The notes: generated by a model not told the origin, from the letters alone. Shown: positions 47,002-56,340, counted from the first letter of the stretch. The stretch is 64,000 nucleotides of DNA from Paracoccus marinaquae (GCF_018860165.1 NZ_JAHKNG010000002.1:124001-188000), one strand, 5' to 3'. Numbers and translations: made by a program.

Positions 47002-47100
47002 CACGCCATGCGGGCGGCCCCCCGAGGGCCGTCCGCCGCCCCGCAGAAGGGCAAACAAGGGCGAGACCGAAAAATCGCCCGAACCAACGGGAGAAAAAAC

Positions 47101-48177
47101 GTGAAAACAACACTGATTCTGTCCACCGCCCTTGCCGGCATGGCCTTCGCGGCCACGGCGCAGGAAGTGAACGTGGTATCCTGGGGCGGCGCCTATGAGG
47201 TCAGCCAGGTCGAGGCCTATAACAAGCCCTTCGCCGAACAGACCGGCATCAAGGTCAACATGATCGCCGCCGACAACCCGGCCACGCCGCTGAAGGCACA
47301 GGTCGAGGCCGGCAACATCACCGGCGATGTCTTCGATATCGAGGTGTCGGACGCGATCCGCCTTTGCGACGAGGGCGCGCTGGTCGAGATCGACCCCGCC
47401 GACCTGCCGCCCGCGCCCGACGGCACGCCCGCGGCCGAGGATTTCATCGACGGGGCGCTGCAGGATTGTGCGGTCGCCAATATCTTCTGGGGCACGGTCA
47501 TCGCCTATGACACGACCAAGTTCGAGGGCAATGCCCCGGCCACGGCGGCCGATTTCTTCGATCTTGAGGCATTCCCCGGCAAGCGTGGCCTGCCCAAGAC
47601 CCCCAAGCGCACGCTTTATCTGGCGCTGATCGCCGACGGGGCTGCGGCGGATGAGATCTATGACCTGCTGGGCAGCGAGGAAGGCGTCGAGCGCGCCTTC
47701 GCCAAGCTGGACACGATCAAGAACGATGTCGTCTGGTGGGAGGCCGGCGCCCAGCCGGTGCAACTGCTGGCCGATGGCGAGGTGACCATGGCCACCGGCT
47801 ATAACGGCCGCTTCTTCGACGCCATGGTGGGCGAGGGCAAGCCCTTCGCGATCATCTGGGACGGGCAGTACATGGACCTGGACATGTTCGCGATCCCCAA
47901 GGACTCGCCCAACCCGGAGGCGGCGATGGAATACCTGAAATTCGCCACCGACACCCAGCGTCTGGCCGATCAGGCGAAATACATCGCCTATGGCCCGGCG
48001 CGGAAATCCTCGGCGGCTCTGGTCGGGCTCTATCAGGACGGCAAGACCGAGATGGGGCCGCATATGCCGACCAATCCGGAATACATGACCACCGCGGTCA
48101 TGGACGATCCGGAGTTCTGGGCCGATCACGACGCCGAACTGACCGAGCGGTTCAACAGCTGGCTTGCCGGTTCGTGA
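47101..48177 (+). CDS. ABC transporter substrate-binding protein, PotD-like, second paralogue
   Basis: A 358-residue binding protein that starts at GTG 47101, preceded by CGGGAG. The signal peptide runs to FAATAQE. It is a tandem paralogue of the preceding gene, with conserved blocks throughout but differences in the probable ligand region (for example ATGYNGRFFDAMVGEG instead of AYAFNGRIFNAAQGEG), which suggests that the two bind different ligands or bind with different affinity. Both would feed the single permease pair downstream. Confidence 0.9.
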   Translation: MKTTLILSTALAGMAFAATAQEVNVVSWGGAYEVSQVEAYNKPFAEQTGIKVNMIAADNPATPLKAQVEAGNITGDVFDIEVSDAIRLCDEGALVEIDPADLPPAPDGTPAAEDFIDGALQDCAVANIFWGTVIAYDTTKFEGNAPATAADFFDLEAFPGKRGLPKTPKRTLYLALIADGAAADEIYDLLGSEEGVERAFAKLDTIKNDVVWWEAGAQPVQLLADGEVTMATGYNGRFFDAMVGEGKPFAIIWDGQYMDLDMFAIPKDSPNPEAAMEYLKFATDTQRLADQAKYIAYGPARKSSAALVGLYQDGKTEMGPHMPTNPEYMTTAVMDDPEFWADHDAELTERFNSWLAGS

Positions 48178-48238
48178 TCTGAAAACACCTCTCCGCGCCC
48201 TGCGGTTCGAGCGGGGCGCGCTGACTGCCGGGGAGATC

Positions 48239-49537
48239 ATGGCGAACGCTCTTGACCCACATGCCGCCATTGTCACCACCGCCTCGGGCGCGGGTGACGG
48301 GATGCTGACCACCGCCGACGGCAAGCCGCTGGCCCGCGCGCTGGCGCGCAGCCAGTCGCGGGCCCGGCGCCGCGCCTTCCTGCTGGTGCTGCCGCTGCTG
48401 GCCTTCGTCGTCGTGACCTTCGTGGTGCCGATCGGGCAGATGCTGCAGCGGTCCTTCTATAATGACGGGTTCTCGGCCAACATGCCGCAGCTGTCGGCAT
48501 GGTTCGACCAGAACCCGCGCGGTACCGAACCCGACGATGCGGCATGGGAGGCGCTGGCCGGTGATCTGGTCGCCTCGGCCGAGGTGCGCAGCATCGGTGT
48601 CGTCGGCACCCGGATCAATTACGACGTGCCCGGCACCCGTTCGCTGTTCACCTCGACCGGGCGCAAGGTCCGCGGCGGGATCGAGCCGCCCTATCGCGAG
48701 GCGCTGCTGGAGATGGACGAGGACTGGGGCAGCGCGCGGCTGTGGAACGCCATGCGCGAGGCGGCGACGCCGATAACCGCGAATTTCTATCTTGCCTCGC
48801 TGGACCGGCGCCGCGCCGAGGACGGCAGCATCGAACAGGTGCCCGAACGCCAGCGCGTCTATGTGATGCTGTTCATGCGCACCTTCTGGCTGTCGCTGCT
48901 GATCACCGGGCTGACCTTCATCCTGGGCTTTCCGGTGGCGCATCTGCTGGCGACGCTGCCGATGCGGAAATCGAACCTGTTGATGATCCTGGTGCTGCTG
49001 CCCTTCTGGACCTCGCTGCTGGTCCGGACGACAAGCTGGATGGTGCTGCTGCAGCAGCAGGGGGTAATCAACGACATCCTCGTCTGGCTGGGGGTGATCG
49101 AGAACGGCCAGCGGTTGCAGATGATCTACAACCAGACCGGCACGATCATCGCCATGACCCATATCCTTCTGCCCTTCATGATCCTGCCCCTTTATTCGGT
49201 GATGCGCACGATCAACCCGTCCTATGTGCGCGCCGCGCGCAGCCTGGGCGCGACAAGCTGGACCGCCTTCCGCCGCATCTATTTCCCGCAGACCCTGCCG
49301 GGGCTGGGGGCGGGGGCGCTGCTGGTCTTCATCCTTGCGGTCGGCTATTACATCACGCCCGCGCTGGTCGGCGGCTCGTCGGGGCAGCTGATCTCGAACC
49401 TGATCGCCGAGCATATGACCGGCACGCTGAACTGGTCGATGGCCGCGGCGCTGGCGGCGCTGCTGCTGGCCTCGGTCCTCATCCTCTACTGGCTCTATGA
49501 TCGGCTGGTGGGCATCGACAACCTGAAGCTGGGGTGA
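48239..49537 (+). CDS. ABC transporter permease, PotB-like, with large periplasmic insertion
   Basis: A 432-residue permease. After the first membrane helix (around residues 45-65) there is a hydrophilic stretch of about 140 residues before the remaining five helices, longer than E. coli PotB (about 285 residues in all) and seen in related alphaproteobacterial systems. The EAA loop is RAARSLGATSWTAFRRIYFPQTLPG near residue 330. I prefer the ATG at 48239 with GGGGAG close upstream; a TTG at 48164 inside the preceding gene is less likely. Confidence 0.9.
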   Translation: MANALDPHAAIVTTASGAGDGMLTTADGKPLARALARSQSRARRRAFLLVLPLLAFVVVTFVVPIGQMLQRSFYNDGFSANMPQLSAWFDQNPRGTEPDDAAWEALAGDLVASAEVRSIGVVGTRINYDVPGTRSLFTSTGRKVRGGIEPPYREALLEMDEDWGSARLWNAMREAATPITANFYLASLDRRRAEDGSIEQVPERQRVYVMLFMRTFWLSLLITGLTFILGFPVAHLLATLPMRKSNLLMILVLLPFWTSLLVRTTSWMVLLQQQGVINDILVWLGVIENGQRLQMIYNQTGTIIAMTHILLPFMILPLYSVMRTINPSYVRAARSLGATSWTAFRRIYFPQTLPGLGAGALLVFILAVGYYITPALVGGSSGQLISNLIAEHMTGTLNWSMAAALAALLLASVLILYWLYDRLVGIDNLKLG

Positions 49538-49543
49538 TCGCGC

Positions 49544-50497
49544 ATGGCTGTCCCGAGTTACGCAAGCCCGCTGGAACGCGCCTGGCATTATGCCTATCTG
49601 GTGATCTGCGGGCTGATCTTCTTCTTCCTGATCGCGCCGATCATCGTGATCATCCCGCTGAGCTTCAACGCCGAGCCCTATTTCACCTTCACCGACAAGA
49701 TGCGCAGCTTTGACCCCGAGGGCTACAGCCTGCGCTGGTATGACAGCCTGCTGACCTTCGGCATGGTTGCCCCCGACGGGCCGCGCGACGCCGCCTGGTG
49801 GGCCGATGCCTGGGCCAATGCGAAATGGGTGAAGGCGGCCAAGAACTCGATTATCATCGGGCTGTTCTCGACCATCCTTGCAACCGTGCTGGGCACGCTG
49901 GCGGCCCTGGGCCTGTCGCGCCCCGAGATGCCGTTCCGCCGCGCCATCATGGCGACGCTGATCTCGCCCATGATCGTGCCGCTGATTATCACCGCGACGG
50001 GGATGTTCTTCTTCTACTCGAACCCCTGCCAGTTGCTGGGCCTGTTCGGGCTGCCGACCAATTGCGGGCGGCTGGCGGGCACCTATCTGGGGGTGATCCT
50101 GGCGCATGCGACGCTGGGCATTCCCTTCGTCATCATCACCGTGACCGCGACGCTGGTCGGGTTCGACCAGTCGCTGAACCGGGCGGCGGCCAGCCTTGGG
50201 GCCAATCCGCGCACCACCTTCTTCCGGGTGACCATGCCGCTGATCCTGCCGGGGGTGATCTCGGGCGCGCTGTTCGCCTTTGTCACCAGCTTCGACGAGG
50301 TGGTGGCGGTGCTGTTCATCGCCGGCCCCGACCAGCAGACCATCCCGCGGCAGATGTGGAACGGCATCCGCGAGCAGATCAGCCCGGCGATCCTGGCGGT
50401 GGCGACGCTGCTGGTGCTGTTCTCGATCGCGCTGCTGACCACGGTGGAACTGCTGCGCCGCCGGTCCGAGCGAAACCGGGGCATCACCCCGCATTGA
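49544..50497 (+). CDS. ABC transporter permease, PotC-like
   Basis: Second permease, 317 residues with six hydrophobic segments. The EAA loop is NRAAASLGANPRTTFFRVTMPLILPG near residue 205. A hydrophilic loop of about 60 residues follows the first helix (TFTDKMRSFDPEGYSLRWYD and beyond). Starts 6 bases after the first permease. Last gene of the operon; it converges on thiF with only 21 bases between. Confidence 0.92.
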   Translation: MAVPSYASPLERAWHYAYLVICGLIFFFLIAPIIVIIPLSFNAEPYFTFTDKMRSFDPEGYSLRWYDSLLTFGMVAPDGPRDAAWWADAWANAKWVKAAKNSIIIGLFSTILATVLGTLAALGLSRPEMPFRRAIMATLISPMIVPLIITATGMFFFYSNPCQLLGLFGLPTNCGRLAGTYLGVILAHATLGIPFVIITVTATLVGFDQSLNRAAASLGANPRTTFFRVTMPLILPGVISGALFAFVTSFDEVVAVLFIAGPDQQTIPRQMWNGIREQISPAILAVATLLVLFSIALLTTVELLRRRSERNRGITPH

Positions 50498-50518
50498 CGC
50501 GCCGGGCGGTTGGCCGGT

Positions 50519-51481
50519 TCAGCCGACCGCCAGCATCGCCATCTCGCCGTCCCAGCTTGCCGCCAGCCGCTCGGTCGCGGCCCAGGCGCGCAGGCCCGAG
50601 CGGCAGCACATGACGGCGCGGCCCCCCGGGGCGGGGCGGGGCGTGTCGGGGCCGATCTCGTCCACGCTGAGGCGCAGCATCTCGGCACGCAAGGGCGGGC
50701 CTTCCTCGGGCGCGCGCAGGTCGATCAGCAGATCGGCCGGGCGCAGTGCCTCGGCGGCGATGAAGGGGATGCGCCGCGCGGGTTCGGGTGCGCCGCCGAA
50801 GTCGAAGCCGCCAAAGCGGAACCGCGCGGCATCGAAGCTGACGATCCGGCCCAGCGGCGAGGGGTCGAGCCCGGCCAGATGCGCCAGCGCCATCTGCGCC
50901 TGCAGGCAGCCCAGCGTGCCGACGACCGGGCCGAGGACACCCTCGCTGGCGCAACTGCCGGCGGCACGGGGCAGCGCGGGGAACACCGCCCGAAGCGAGG
51001 GCGCGCCGCCGCAGAAGCCGCCGGCATAGCCCTGAAGCCCGAGGGCCGAGGCCGAGATCAGCGGCAGCCCGTGATCCTGCGCGTGATCCGACAGCACATA
51101 GCTGGCGGCGAAACTGTCGGCGCAGTCGAGGATCAGGTCCACGCCCGCAGAGAGTGACGCGACATTGCCGGGATCGAGGCGCTGGCGCAGCGGCTCGATC
51201 CGGCAATCGGGGTTCAGCGCCGTCAGCGTTTCGGCCGCCGCGACGGCCTTGGGACGGCCCCGATCGGACAGGCGGAACAGGGTCTGGCGGTGCAGGTTGC
51301 TGTCCTCGACGCAATCGGGATCGACCAGGCGGATGCGGCCGATCCCCGCACCGGCCAGATATTGCAGTGCGGGCGCCGCCAGCCCGCCCGCGCCGACGAC
51401 CAGCAGATGGGCGCCGGCAAGCCGCGCCTGACCGGCCGCGCCCATGCCCTGAACGGCGATCTGGCGGGCATAGCGGCTCAT
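50519..51481 (-). CDS. thiF: ThiF/MoeB-type adenylyltransferase with C-terminal rhodanese-like domain
   Basis: A 320-residue E1-like enzyme that would adenylate the C-terminus of ThiS for sulphur transfer. The nucleotide motif is VVGAGGLAAPALQYLAGAGIG near residue 25, followed by RLVDPDCVEDSNLHRQTLF and DCADSFAASYVLSD. From about residue 240 a compact rhodanese-like domain (DLLIDLRAPEEG) ends with active-site-type CRSGLRA, so sulphur delivery may be built in. Start ATG at 51481 overlaps the thiE stop by ATGA. Last gene of the thi operon. MoeB is the alternative reading, but the operon favours thiamine. Confidence 0.9.
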   Translation of the reverse strand: MSRYARQIAVQGMGAAGQARLAGAHLLVVGAGGLAAPALQYLAGAGIGRIRLVDPDCVEDSNLHRQTLFRLSDRGRPKAVAAAETLTALNPDCRIEPLRQRLDPGNVASLSAGVDLILDCADSFAASYVLSDHAQDHGLPLISASALGLQGYAGGFCGGAPSLRAVFPALPRAAGSCASEGVLGPVVGTLGCLQAQMALAHLAGLDPSPLGRIVSFDAARFRFGGFDFGGAPEPARRIPFIAAEALRPADLLIDLRAPEEGPPLRAEMLRLSVDEIGPDTPRPAPGGRAVMCCRSGLRAWAATERLAASWDGEMAMLAVG

Positions 51482-52074
51482 CGCGTGGCCCCGATCCAGT
51501 CGCGGATGCGGGCCTCGGGGTCGGCGTTCAGGGTGATGTCGGTGACCGCCGCGACGATATCGGCGCCGGCCTCGAAGGCAAGGGGCGCGCGCGCGATCGA
51601 CAGCCCGCCGATGGCAACCAGCGGCGTGCGGCCAAGCAGCCGGCGCCATTCGGCCAGCCGGTCCAACCCCTGTTCGTGCCATTTCATTTTCTTCAGGATC
51701 GTCGGCCAGACCGGCCCGAGCGCGACGTAATCGGGGGCAAGCGACAGGGCGCGGTCCAGTTCCGCATGGTCATGGGTCGAGACGCCCAGCCGCAGCCCGG
51801 CGCGGCGGATCGCGCCCGGATCGGCCGCGTCCAGATCCTCCTGCCCCAGATGCAGCCAGTCGCAGCCCAGATCGATCGCCAGCCGCCAGTGATCGTTGAC
51901 CACCATCACCGCCCCGGCCGCGCGGCAGAGGTCGCGGCTTTCGGTCAGCAGGGCGCGCAGCTCGGCTTCGGGGCGGTCCTTGATCCGCATCTGCACCAGC
52001 CTGACGCCCAGCGGCAGGGCGCGGCGCAGCCAGTCAGGGTGATCGAAGATCGGATAGAAGCGGTCCAGCCTCAT
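51478..52074 (-). CDS. thiE: Thiamine phosphate synthase
   Basis: A 198-residue TIM-barrel enzyme that would join HMP diphosphate and thiazole phosphate. Motifs are [42 protein letters not shown] with the Mg-binding Asp residues, [11 protein letters not shown] and VAIGGLS. The [20 protein letters not shown] segment replaces the usual GPIFPTxTK loop, as in some alphaproteobacterial ThiE/TenI proteins. Coupled by ATGA to both neighbours. Confidence 0.9.
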   Translation of the reverse strand: MRLDRFYPIFDHPDWLRRALPLGVRLVQMRIKDRPEAELRALLTESRDLCRAAGAVMVVNDHWRLAIDLGCDWLHLGQEDLDAADPGAIRRAGLRLGVSTHDHAELDRALSLAPDYVALGPVWPTILKKMKWHEQGLDRLAEWRRLLGRTPLVAIGGLSIARAPLAFEAGADIVAAVTDITLNADPEARIRDWIGATR

Positions 52075-52841
52075 GCCAGCACCGCCAGCCCGATCAGCGG
52101 CGTCGAGGGCGCGGCCATGTCGCGCGGCTCCATCGGGTCGGCCTCAAGGGCCAGCCGCCCGGCTTCGAGGGCGCGGGCAAACCCCTCGGCCATGGCCGCC
52201 GGATCGCCGGCGCGGGCGACGGCGGTGTTCAGCAGCACCGCGTCAAAGCCCATCTCCATCGCCGCCGCGGCGTGGCTGGGCAGGCCCAGCCCGGCATCGA
52301 TCACCATCGGCACCTCGGGGAACTGCGCCCGCAGCGTCCGCAGCCCATAGCGGTTGTTCAGCCCCAGCCCGGTGCCGATGGGCGCGCCCCAGGGCATCAG
52401 CACCTGGCAGCCCGCCTCCAGCAGCCGGCCGGCCAGAACCCCGTCCTCGGTCATGTAGGGAAAGACCTTGAAGCCCTCCTCCGTAAGGATGCGGGCGGCC
52501 TCGACCAGTCCGAACGGGTCGGGTTGCAGCGTGTCGGGATGGCCGATCACCTCAAGCTTGATCCAGTCGGTGCCAAAGACCTCGCGCGCCATATGGGCGG
52601 TGGTCACGGCCTCGCGCACGCTGTGGCAGCCGGCGGTGTTGGGCAGGACCGCCACGCCCAGATCGCGGATCAGCTGCCAGAAGGCGGCGCCCGCGCCCCC
52701 GGCCCCCTCGCGGCGCAGCGAGACGGTGGCGATGCCCGCGCCCGAGCGGCGGAACGCCTCGGCGAGGATCGCGGGCGAGGGGTATTGCGCCGTGCCCAGC
52801 ATCAGCCGCGAGGCGATTTCGGTGCCGTAGAAAACCGGCAT
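52071..52841 (-). CDS. thiG: Thiazole synthase
   Basis: A 256-residue TIM barrel that builds the thiazole ring from deoxyxylulose phosphate, dehydroglycine and ThiS thiocarboxylate. Motifs seen are [20 protein letters not shown] at the start, [38 protein letters not shown] with the Schiff-base Lys, and [15 protein letters not shown] and [24 protein letters not shown] segments. The ATG at 52841 is one base from the thiS stop. The frame stays open upstream into thiS, but that extension is not conserved. Confidence 0.95.
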   Translation of the reverse strand: MPVFYGTEIASRLMLGTAQYPSPAILAEAFRRSGAGIATVSLRREGAGGAGAAFWQLIRDLGVAVLPNTAGCHSVREAVTTAHMAREVFGTDWIKLEVIGHPDTLQPDPFGLVEAARILTEEGFKVFPYMTEDGVLAGRLLEAGCQVLMPWGAPIGTGLGLNNRYGLRTLRAQFPEVPMVIDAGLGLPSHAAAAMEMGFDAVLLNTAVARAGDPAAMAEGFARALEAGRLALEADPMEPRDMAAPSTPLIGLAVLA

Positions 52842-52842
52842 C

Positions 52843-53040
52843 TCAGCCCCCCTGCATTGGCGCGAGGATTTCCAGCCGGTCGCCGGCCGCAAGCGCAAGC
52901 CCGTTCCGCGCCGGGGCGGGCACGAAGCTTTCGTTCACCGCCGTCGCCACGCGGGCCTCGGCATAGCCAAGCTCGGCCAGCGCCTCGGCCAGCGTCAGGG
53001 CCGCGATCTCATGCGGCGTGCCATTCACCGTGATCTTCAT
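52843..53040 (-). CDS. thiS: Sulphur carrier protein ThiS
   Basis: A 65-residue ubiquitin-like protein beginning [12 protein letters not shown] and ending in the required Gly-Gly (APMQGG), which is adenylated by ThiF and loaded with sulphur for ThiG. Its first 32 bases overlap the 3' end of thiO, so it is translationally coupled. Confidence 0.96.
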   Translation of the reverse strand: MKITVNGTPHEIAALTLAEALAELGYAEARVATAVNESFVPAPARNGLALAAGDRLEILAPMQGG

Positions 53041-54001
53041 CCATCACCTCCGGTTTTCTGCCGTCGAGGACCAGTTCCGCCACCATCCGCGCCATTGCGG
53101 GCGCCAGCAGGAAGCCGTGGCGGAACAGGCCGTTGACGAGGATGCGGTCGCCCTGCCGCCGGATCCGCGGCAGGTTGTCGGGGAAGGCCGGGCGCAGATC
53201 GGCGCCGACCTGGATCACCCCGGCCTCGGCAAAGGCCGGGTCCAGCGCATAGGCCGCGTTCAGCAACTCGACCACCGAGCGCAGCGTGGCCGCGCCGCGA
53301 TGTTCGGTTTCGATCTGGGTGGCGCCCAGCATGTAGGTGCCGTCGCCGCGCGGCACGAGATAGATCGGATGGCGTGGATGCAGCATCCGCACCGGGCGGG
53401 TCAGCTCGATGCCGGGGGCGCGCAGCAGCACCATCTCGCCGCGCACGCCGCGCAGGTCTGGCAGGCGGTCCCGTGCCGCCAGCCCGCGGCAGTCGATGAC
53501 CGGGCCGGTGGCCGGTGCGGTCTCGATGCCGACGCCCTGCGCCTCCAGCCGGTCGGCCAGTGCCGCCAGCGCCTTGCGTGGCGCGATATGCGCCTCGGTC
53601 GGAAACAGCAGCGCGCGGTCAAAGCGCCCGGCCAGCGCCGGCTCGGCCTCGGCCAGCGCGGCGGCGTCCAGCATCCGGTGATGGCTGGTGCGGCGGGCAA
53701 AGCGGTCCAGCTCGGCCCGGTCACGGCCGAGGGCCAGGACCAGCGAGCCCTGATGCGTGACCTCGGCCCCGGCGGCCTGCCACCAGCCGGCGGCTTCCCG
53801 GCCCAGCCGGACGACTGGTTCCTCGGCGGTCTCGCCTTCGCAGAAGGGGGCGAGCATGCCACCGGCCCACCAGGAACAGCAATGCCGGCCGGGCCTGCCT
53901 GCGGGATCGATCAGCCGGACGGCGGCGCCGCGGCGGGTCAGTTCGGTGGCGACGGCGAGGCCCGCGACGCCTGCGCCGAGGATGGTGAAGGTCCGGCTCA
54001 T
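53009..54001 (-). CDS. thiO: Glycine oxidase
   Basis: A 330-residue FAD-dependent oxidase making dehydroglycine for the thiazole ring (oxygen-dependent route). The FAD-binding motif ILGAGVAGLAVATELTRRG is at the N-terminus, AGGMLAPFCEGE follows near residue 48, and the C-terminus has MLGATQIETEHRG and NGLFRHGFLLAPAMARMV, typical of ThiO. ATG at 54001 overlaps the thiD stop; an in-frame ATG at 54007 is an alternative. Presence of ThiO rather than ThiH indicates an aerobic route. Confidence 0.93.
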   Translation of the reverse strand: MSRTFTILGAGVAGLAVATELTRRGAAVRLIDPAGRPGRHCCSWWAGGMLAPFCEGETAEEPVVRLGREAAGWWQAAGAEVTHQGSLVLALGRDRAELDRFARRTSHHRMLDAAALAEAEPALAGRFDRALLFPTEAHIAPRKALAALADRLEAQGVGIETAPATGPVIDCRGLAARDRLPDLRGVRGEMVLLRAPGIELTRPVRMLHPRHPIYLVPRGDGTYMLGATQIETEHRGAATLRSVVELLNAAYALDPAFAEAGVIQVGADLRPAFPDNLPRIRRQGDRILVNGLFRHGFLLAPAMARMVAELVLDGRKPEVMDEDHGEWHAA

Positions 54002-54801
54002 GTCCATATCCCGTGGAAGTGATGCACCGGCCCGTGGCCCGCGCCGATCCGCAGCAGATCGGCCGAGGCGATGGCCCCGTGCAGCCAGCGATGGGCCGCG
54101 CCGACCGCCTGTTCCAGCGCCAGCCCCCTGGCCAGTTCGGCGGCGATGGCCGAGGAAAAGGAACAGCCGGTGCCATGGGTGTTCGCGGTCGTGATCCGGG
54201 GGGCGTGGAAATGCGTGGCGCCGGCGGGCGTCACCAGCCAGTCCGAACAGATCTCGCCCTCGGCATGGCCGCCCTTGACCAGCACCGCCCCGGCGCCGGC
54301 CGCGATCAGGGCCGCCGCCTGCGCCGCCGCCTCGCCCGAGCCCGTGGCGACCGGGCGGCGCAGCAGCCGCGCGGCCTCGGGCAGGTTCGGCGTCAGCAGG
54401 GTGGCGCGCGGCAGCAATTCGTCGCAAAGGGCCGCCACCGCATCCTCGGCCAGCAGCGCGTCGCCGGATTTGGCGATCATCACCGGGTCCAGCACCACCG
54501 GGCCGTCATAATCCGCAAGCGCCGCTGCCACCGCCCGCACGATGCCGGCATGGCCCAGCATGCCGATCTTGACCGCATCGGCGCCGATATCCTCGAGCAC
54601 CGAGGCGATCTGCCGGGCCACGAGGTCAGGGGTCAGCATCTCGACCGCCTGCACGCCGCGGGTGTTCTGCGCGGTGATCGCGGTGATGGCCGTCGCCGCA
54701 TAGACGCCACGCGCCGAGGCGGCCTTGAGATCGGCCTGGATGCCGGCGCCGCCGCCGCTGTCCGAGCCTGCGATGATGAGGAGTTTCGCGACCCCCGGCA
54801 T
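53998..54801 (-). CDS. thiD: Hydroxymethylpyrimidine / phosphomethylpyrimidine kinase
   Basis: A 267-residue ribokinase-fold enzyme that phosphorylates HMP and HMP-P. Motifs are IAGSDSGGGAGIQADLKA at the N-terminus, AITAQNTRGVQ, VKIGMLGHAG, DPVMIAKSGDALL and the C-terminal anion hole NTHGTGCSFSSAIAAELA with catalytic Asp/Gly. The ATG at 54801 has a perfect GGAGG five bases upstream; a GTG at 54813 is in frame but weaker. First gene after the TPP riboswitch. Confidence 0.95.
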   Translation of the reverse strand: MPGVAKLLIIAGSDSGGGAGIQADLKAASARGVYAATAITAITAQNTRGVQAVEMLTPDLVARQIASVLEDIGADAVKIGMLGHAGIVRAVAAALADYDGPVVLDPVMIAKSGDALLAEDAVAALCDELLPRATLLTPNLPEAARLLRRPVATGSGEAAAQAAALIAAGAGAVLVKGGHAEGEICSDWLVTPAGATHFHAPRITTANTHGTGCSFSSAIAAELARGLALEQAVGAAHRWLHGAIASADLLRIGAGHGPVHHFHGIWT

Positions 54802-54865
54802 ATCGTCCTCCACATGCGGGCGGCGGCGAGACGGGGGGAGGCGGCGCGGCTCAGCGCGGGTGGTC

Positions 54866-54950
54866 TCCGTTCCCTACGCCGGTATTGCCCGGATCAGGTT
54901 CGATGGGTTGGCTGCGGCCTCTCAGCCCCGCGACGGGGCACCCCAACGGA
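54866..54950 (-). ncRNA. TPP riboswitch (THI element)
   Basis: On the minus strand the conserved THI-box parts occur in order: GGGGTGCCCC, GGCTGAGAGG, an ACCC...GAACCTGATC block, GGGCAATACCGGCGTAGGGAA, and closing stem P1 formed by TCCGTT (54950-54945) and AACGGA (54871-54866). It lies 64 bases upstream of thiD. Binding of thiamine diphosphate should shut off the thi operon, most likely by hiding the GGAGG of thiD, because no T-rich terminator is visible between them. Confidence 0.95.
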
Positions 54951-54993
54951 ATGGCGGCACGATAGTCCCCGGCCGCAGGCTTGGCAAGCCGGC

Positions 54994-55563
54994 TCAGCGT
55001 TCCAGCACCAGCAGATCGCCCTCGAAGCCGACGCGGGCAAAGCTGCGCAGGTAGGACATGCCCAGAAGCGAGCCGTCCAGATCGCCGCCGATGACCCAGG
55101 CGCGGACATTGCGGTCGACAATATCACCGATGGCGAATTCCTCGATGGTGACGGGCGCCGTCTGTACCTCGCCATTGGCAGTCATGGCGCTGCCGATATA
55201 GGCCAGATCGTCGGGGTCGATGCCGATCCGGCGCGCGTCCTCGGGGCCGAGCGCGATGCTGGAGGCGCCGGTATCGACCAGAAAGCGTACATCGGCCCCG
55301 TTCAGCCGCGCGGTCAGGCGGAAATGGCCGTCGCGGCCCATCGGAATCTCGATCCGGCCGCCCTCGGCGACCTGCTGGCGCGGGCCGTCGCCCTCGACCC
55401 ACCAGTTCGCGGCAAAGATCGCCCCGGCGAAGATCACCCCCCAGAGTGCCGCCTGCCTGAGTGCGCGGCTGCCGCGGCCCGAGACCTCGATCAGCAGCGC
55501 GCCGCCGATGAAGACCAGAAGCAGTGCGTAATAGACCAGTTGCATACCGTCATCGGTGGACAT
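54994..55563 (-). CDS. Membrane-anchored retropepsin-like aspartic protease (TIGR02281-type)
   Basis: A 189-residue protein with two N-terminal membrane segments (about 8-26 and 38-54) and a periplasmic retropepsin-like domain. The catalytic motif is DTGAS at residues 97-101, and LGMSYLRSF near residue 170 is the usual C-terminal signature. Family function is unknown. Start overlaps the marC stop by one base (TGATG). An in-frame ATG at 55545 is an alternative. Confidence 0.9.
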   Translation of the reverse strand: MSTDDGMQLVYYALLLVFIGGALLIEVSGRGSRALRQAALWGVIFAGAIFAANWWVEGDGPRQQVAEGGRIEIPMGRDGHFRLTARLNGADVRFLVDTGASSIALGPEDARRIGIDPDDLAYIGSAMTANGEVQTAPVTIEEFAIGDIVDRNVRAWVIGGDLDGSLLGMSYLRSFARVGFEGDLLVLER

Positions 55564-56180
55564 CAGAACAGGCCCGATCCTTTCAGCCCGTCGATCACGA
55601 ACTGCACCGACAGCGCCGCGAGCAGCATCCCCAGAAGGCGGGTGATGACGACGACCCCGGTGCGTCCCAGGGCCCGGGCCAACGGGGTGGCCAGATAAAG
55701 CAGCAGCAGCACGATGGCCAGAACCGCCAGCAGGACCAGGTTGATCATCACCACATGCAGCCAGCCGTCCCGCTGCCCGACCAGCAGGATCATGGTGGCG
55801 AAGGCCCCCGGCCCGGCGATCAGCGGCATGGCCAACGGAAAGACCGAAGGGTCGTGGGTGACGGGTTCGCCATGGCCCTGACCCTCGCGCCGCTCGGTCC
55901 GGCGCTCGAACAGCATGTCGAGCGCGGTCAGGAACAGCAGCATCCCGCCGGCGATGCGAAAGGCCGGCAGCGAGATGCCGATGGTGGTCAGGATCGCCTC
56001 GCCCGCCAGCCCGAACAGCATCAGCAGGACGGTGGCGATCGCAAGGGCGCGGATCCCGACCCGGCGCCGCTGGGCCGCGCTCATGTCCGGGGTCAGGGCG
56101 ATGAAGATCGGCGCCAGCCCGATCGGATCGATGATCACGAACAGGGTGACAAAGGCGGTGACATAGAGCGACAGGTCCAT
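55563..56180 (-). CDS. MarC family integral membrane protein
   Basis: A 205-residue membrane protein with six hydrophobic segments. FVIIDPIGLAPIFIALT near the N-terminus and PLAMPLIAGPGAFATMILL in the middle are MarC signatures. The loop ERRTERREGQGHGE is charged and probably cytoplasmic. Despite its name the family is not established as part of antibiotic resistance; function is unknown. Start at 56180 is preceded by GGGAG. Divergent from tatA. Confidence 0.9.
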   Translation of the reverse strand: MDLSLYVTAFVTLFVIIDPIGLAPIFIALTPDMSAAQRRRVGIRALAIATVLLMLFGLAGEAILTTIGISLPAFRIAGGMLLFLTALDMLFERRTERREGQGHGEPVTHDPSVFPLAMPLIAGPGAFATMILLVGQRDGWLHVVMINLVLLAVLAIVLLLLYLATPLARALGRTGVVVITRLLGMLLAALSVQFVIDGLKGSGLF

Positions 56181-56340
56181 GTCTCCCTTATCGCCCGAGC
56201 CTTGCGCGCTGCCAAGTCGCAGAAGGGCGGCGGCGATTGGCCGCGGCGCGTGATCGTGACCGATTCGGCCTTTGCAATCCCGCCCCCGAAGCCCTAAATC
56301 TGTCGCACGGACGGGATTCCGTCCGGCAAGGGAGTTTTCA

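Noticed and set aside
45760..50494. Two very long antisense frames opposite the PotABC-type operon
   Set aside because: They mirror real genes with clear signal peptides, ABC motifs and ribosome sites on the plus strand.
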